Below, in pieces: positions 14,323-15,536 of a DNA stretch of 15,536 nucleotides. Numbering within the stretch: position 1 is the stretch's first letter; every line of letters starts with the position of its first letter. The DNA lies in contig JAICXG010000040.1 in the NCBI GenBank assembly GCA_025980625.1, positions 1 through 15,536 on the forward strand, read 5' to 3'. Under the pieces are notes generated by a model. That model was not told where the DNA came from, ran no database searches, and was given only the letters and a program-made list of their open reading frames with translations. Made by a program: the position numbers and the translations under genes. The stretch is from Chthoniobacterales bacterium. GTDB lineage: Bacteria; Verrucomicrobiota; Verrucomicrobiia; Chthoniobacterales; UBA10450.

Positions 14323-15536
14323 ATGTCCGCTCCGATTTACGGACGCTCAGCTTGTCGCGGCGCGTTCATAGGCCTCGCGGCTCCTGGTGGCGCGCTTCTC
14401 ATTTTTCATCTCGCGCTGCGCAGCTACAGCTTACTCAAGATTTCGACTCCGCCGGTTCATTTTTTCCCGCGGCTTTTCCTCGGCTCATTTTATGATGTAC
14501 TCTATTGTGTCGCGCTGACGCTGCTTTTTGGGCTTTTGTTTTGGATCGTTCGCCGGAGACTTGGCAGCGCAAAGCTCGTCCAGCACGCCTTTCTCGGCGT
14601 CGTAATCTTTTCCGTGCTCGCGGCGGCCATCGGTTTCGAGTTCGCAGAAATCGCACGCACGCCCTTCAGCTATCAATGGCTCTACTACTCAGATTTTTTG
14701 CTAAGTCTTGATGCGCGGGAAGCCATTCAAGCGAACCTCAGTTGGATGTCCGCGCTGGTGGCAATTTTGCTGGTCGCGAGCGCGGTCGGACTTTCATTTG
14801 CTTTGCAAAAAGCAATGCGACTTTTGCAGCCGCAGGCTTTTGGCTCGCGCAGATTCGTGCTCATAGCCACTGGCTGCCTGGCTATCTACCTGCCGGCAGC
14901 CGGTTGGTATGTGGAAAGCCGCCATATGCCGGAGGGCACTTATGACAATGCGGTGCTCTACTTTCTAAAGTCCTGTCTCATCGCGCCAAAAACTCCGGCG
15001 ATATTCACGATGAAAACCTCAGTGGGAAACAGCGACTTCCTGCCGGTCGCGGATCGTCCCCGCGCCCAGCCAGGCGCGTCCCGTCCATCAACTCCACAGA
15101 TTCGCAATGTCATTCTGTTTGTGATGGAGTCCGTCGGCGCGGAATACACGCAGCCTTTTGGTGGAAAGTATCCTGTCACGCCAACCCTGAACCGCTATCG
15201 CACCAAGGCGGCGAGCTTTGCCAATATCTACGCTTCGGCGCCGATGACGGTAAACTCGCTCTGGTCGCTGGAATGCTCAATCTATCCATGGATCAGCCCC
15301 AAGCTTATCGTGCGGGAAGCTCCACAGATTCATGTGCCATCACTCAGTAGCGAATTAAGAAAGCGTGGATATCAGACGGCCTTTTTCAACTCGAGCGATA
15401 ATCGCTATCAAAGCAGCGACCTGTTTCTCTCGGCGCGCGGGTTCAACCTCGTGCAAGACTGCCGCACACTTAGCGGCAATCAGCCGATCCTGCGCGGCAG
15501 CAGCCGCACGGTGGGCGAAAATGGCTGCGACGACCG
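14323..15536 (+). CDS. Membrane-anchored sulfatase / LTA-synthase-like protein (5' part, runs off window)
   Basis: N-terminal 404 residues of an alkaline-phosphatase-superfamily protein of the LTA-synthase/sulfatase type, predicted to act on the outer face of the inner membrane, possibly transferring phospho-headgroups to lipids or glycans. About four to five hydrophobic segments lie within residues 12-200 (for example about 58-77, 88-108, 140-161, 178-196). The catalytic domain begins near 260 with RNVILFVMESVGAEY, where Glu 269 is the predicted metal ligand. Thr 309 in APMTVNSLW is the predicted nucleophile. The domain continues through TPTLNRY and SLSSELRKRGYQTAFF to the window edge, so the C-terminal metal ligands are not visible. 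ATG 14323 is chosen as first ATG; TTG 14287 and GTG 14305 are possible. The upstream frame is closed by TGA at 14224-14226. The substrate cannot be told. Confidence 0.85.
   Translation, partial: MSAPIYGRSACRGAFIGLAAPGGALLIFHLALRSYSLLKISTPPVHFFPRLFLGSFYDVLYCVALTLLFGLLFWIVRRRLGSAKLVQHAFLGVVIFSVLAAAIGFEFAEIARTPFSYQWLYYSDFLLSLDAREAIQANLSWMSALVAILLVASAVGLSFALQKAMRLLQPQAFGSRRFVLIATGCLAIYLPAAGWYVESRHMPEGTYDNAVLYFLKSCLIAPKTPAIFTMKTSVGNSDFLPVADRPRAQPGASRPSTPQIRNVILFVMESVGAEYTQPFGGKYPVTPTLNRYRTKAASFANIYASAPMTVNSLWSLECSIYPWISPKLIVREAPQIHVPSLSSELRKRGYQTAFFNSSDNRYQSSDLFLSARGFNLVQDCRTLSGNQPILRGSSRTVGENGCDD

Noticed and set aside
1..15536. CRISPR arrays, tRNA/rRNA genes, insertion sequences, att sites
   Set aside because: I looked for spaced direct repeats, tRNA-like cloverleafs, transposase motifs and terminal inverted repeats and saw none that I could support by reading.

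Overview
The window (high GC, roughly 55-60% by eye) is dominated by one long plus-strand gene run, about 1088-12898. It encodes a c-type-cytochrome-rich electron-transfer chain together with its own haem-attachment machinery. System II maturation (ResB/CcsA), a CcsA with a large extra-membrane N-terminal domain, and paired small high-lysine monohaem cytochromes fit a Gram-negative, probably soil or sediment bacterium. Verrucomicrobiota is my best guess from gene style, with Acidobacteriota and others possible. This is inference, because no rRNA or other phylogenetic marker is present.

Layout. 1-600: a short stand-alone AraC-type DNA-binding protein (144-524), convergent with a small two-helix membrane protein on the minus strand (601-924). 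1088-4196: an octahaem c-type cytochrome (predicted lipoprotein) followed 10 bases later by a 738-residue outer-membrane beta-barrel. This arrangement is typical of porin-cytochrome conduits (MtrAB/PioAB/MtoAB, OmaB/OmbB). 4240-7235: resB and ccsA, overlapping by ATGA. 7259-7977: two related monohaem cytochromes c. 8016-12898: a heptahaem NapC/NirT-type inner-membrane cytochrome with three N-terminal membrane helices (ImcH-like architecture), a Rieske 2Fe-2S protein, a b6/subunit-IV-type fused cytochrome b with extra C-terminal helices, and a nonahaem cytochrome with a C-terminal membrane anchor.

Working model (inference). Quinol is oxidised at the inner membrane by the Rieske/cytochrome b module and/or by the NapC-like heptahaem protein. 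Electrons pass to the nonahaem cytochrome and the small periplasmic monohaem cytochromes, then to the octahaem cytochrome seated in the outer-membrane barrel. The chain could also run in reverse, taking up electrons from outside. By motif count the run encodes 26 covalently attached haems, plus two b haems and one 2Fe-2S cluster. No extracellular MtrC/OmcB-type cytochrome and no terminal reductase lie in the window, so the direction and the final partner are unknown.

The right flank looks unrelated. A minus-strand YbdK-type carboxylate-amine ligase (12912-14042) is convergent with the cytochrome run and divergent from the start of a membrane-anchored sulfatase/LTA-synthase-like protein that runs off the window end (14323-15536).
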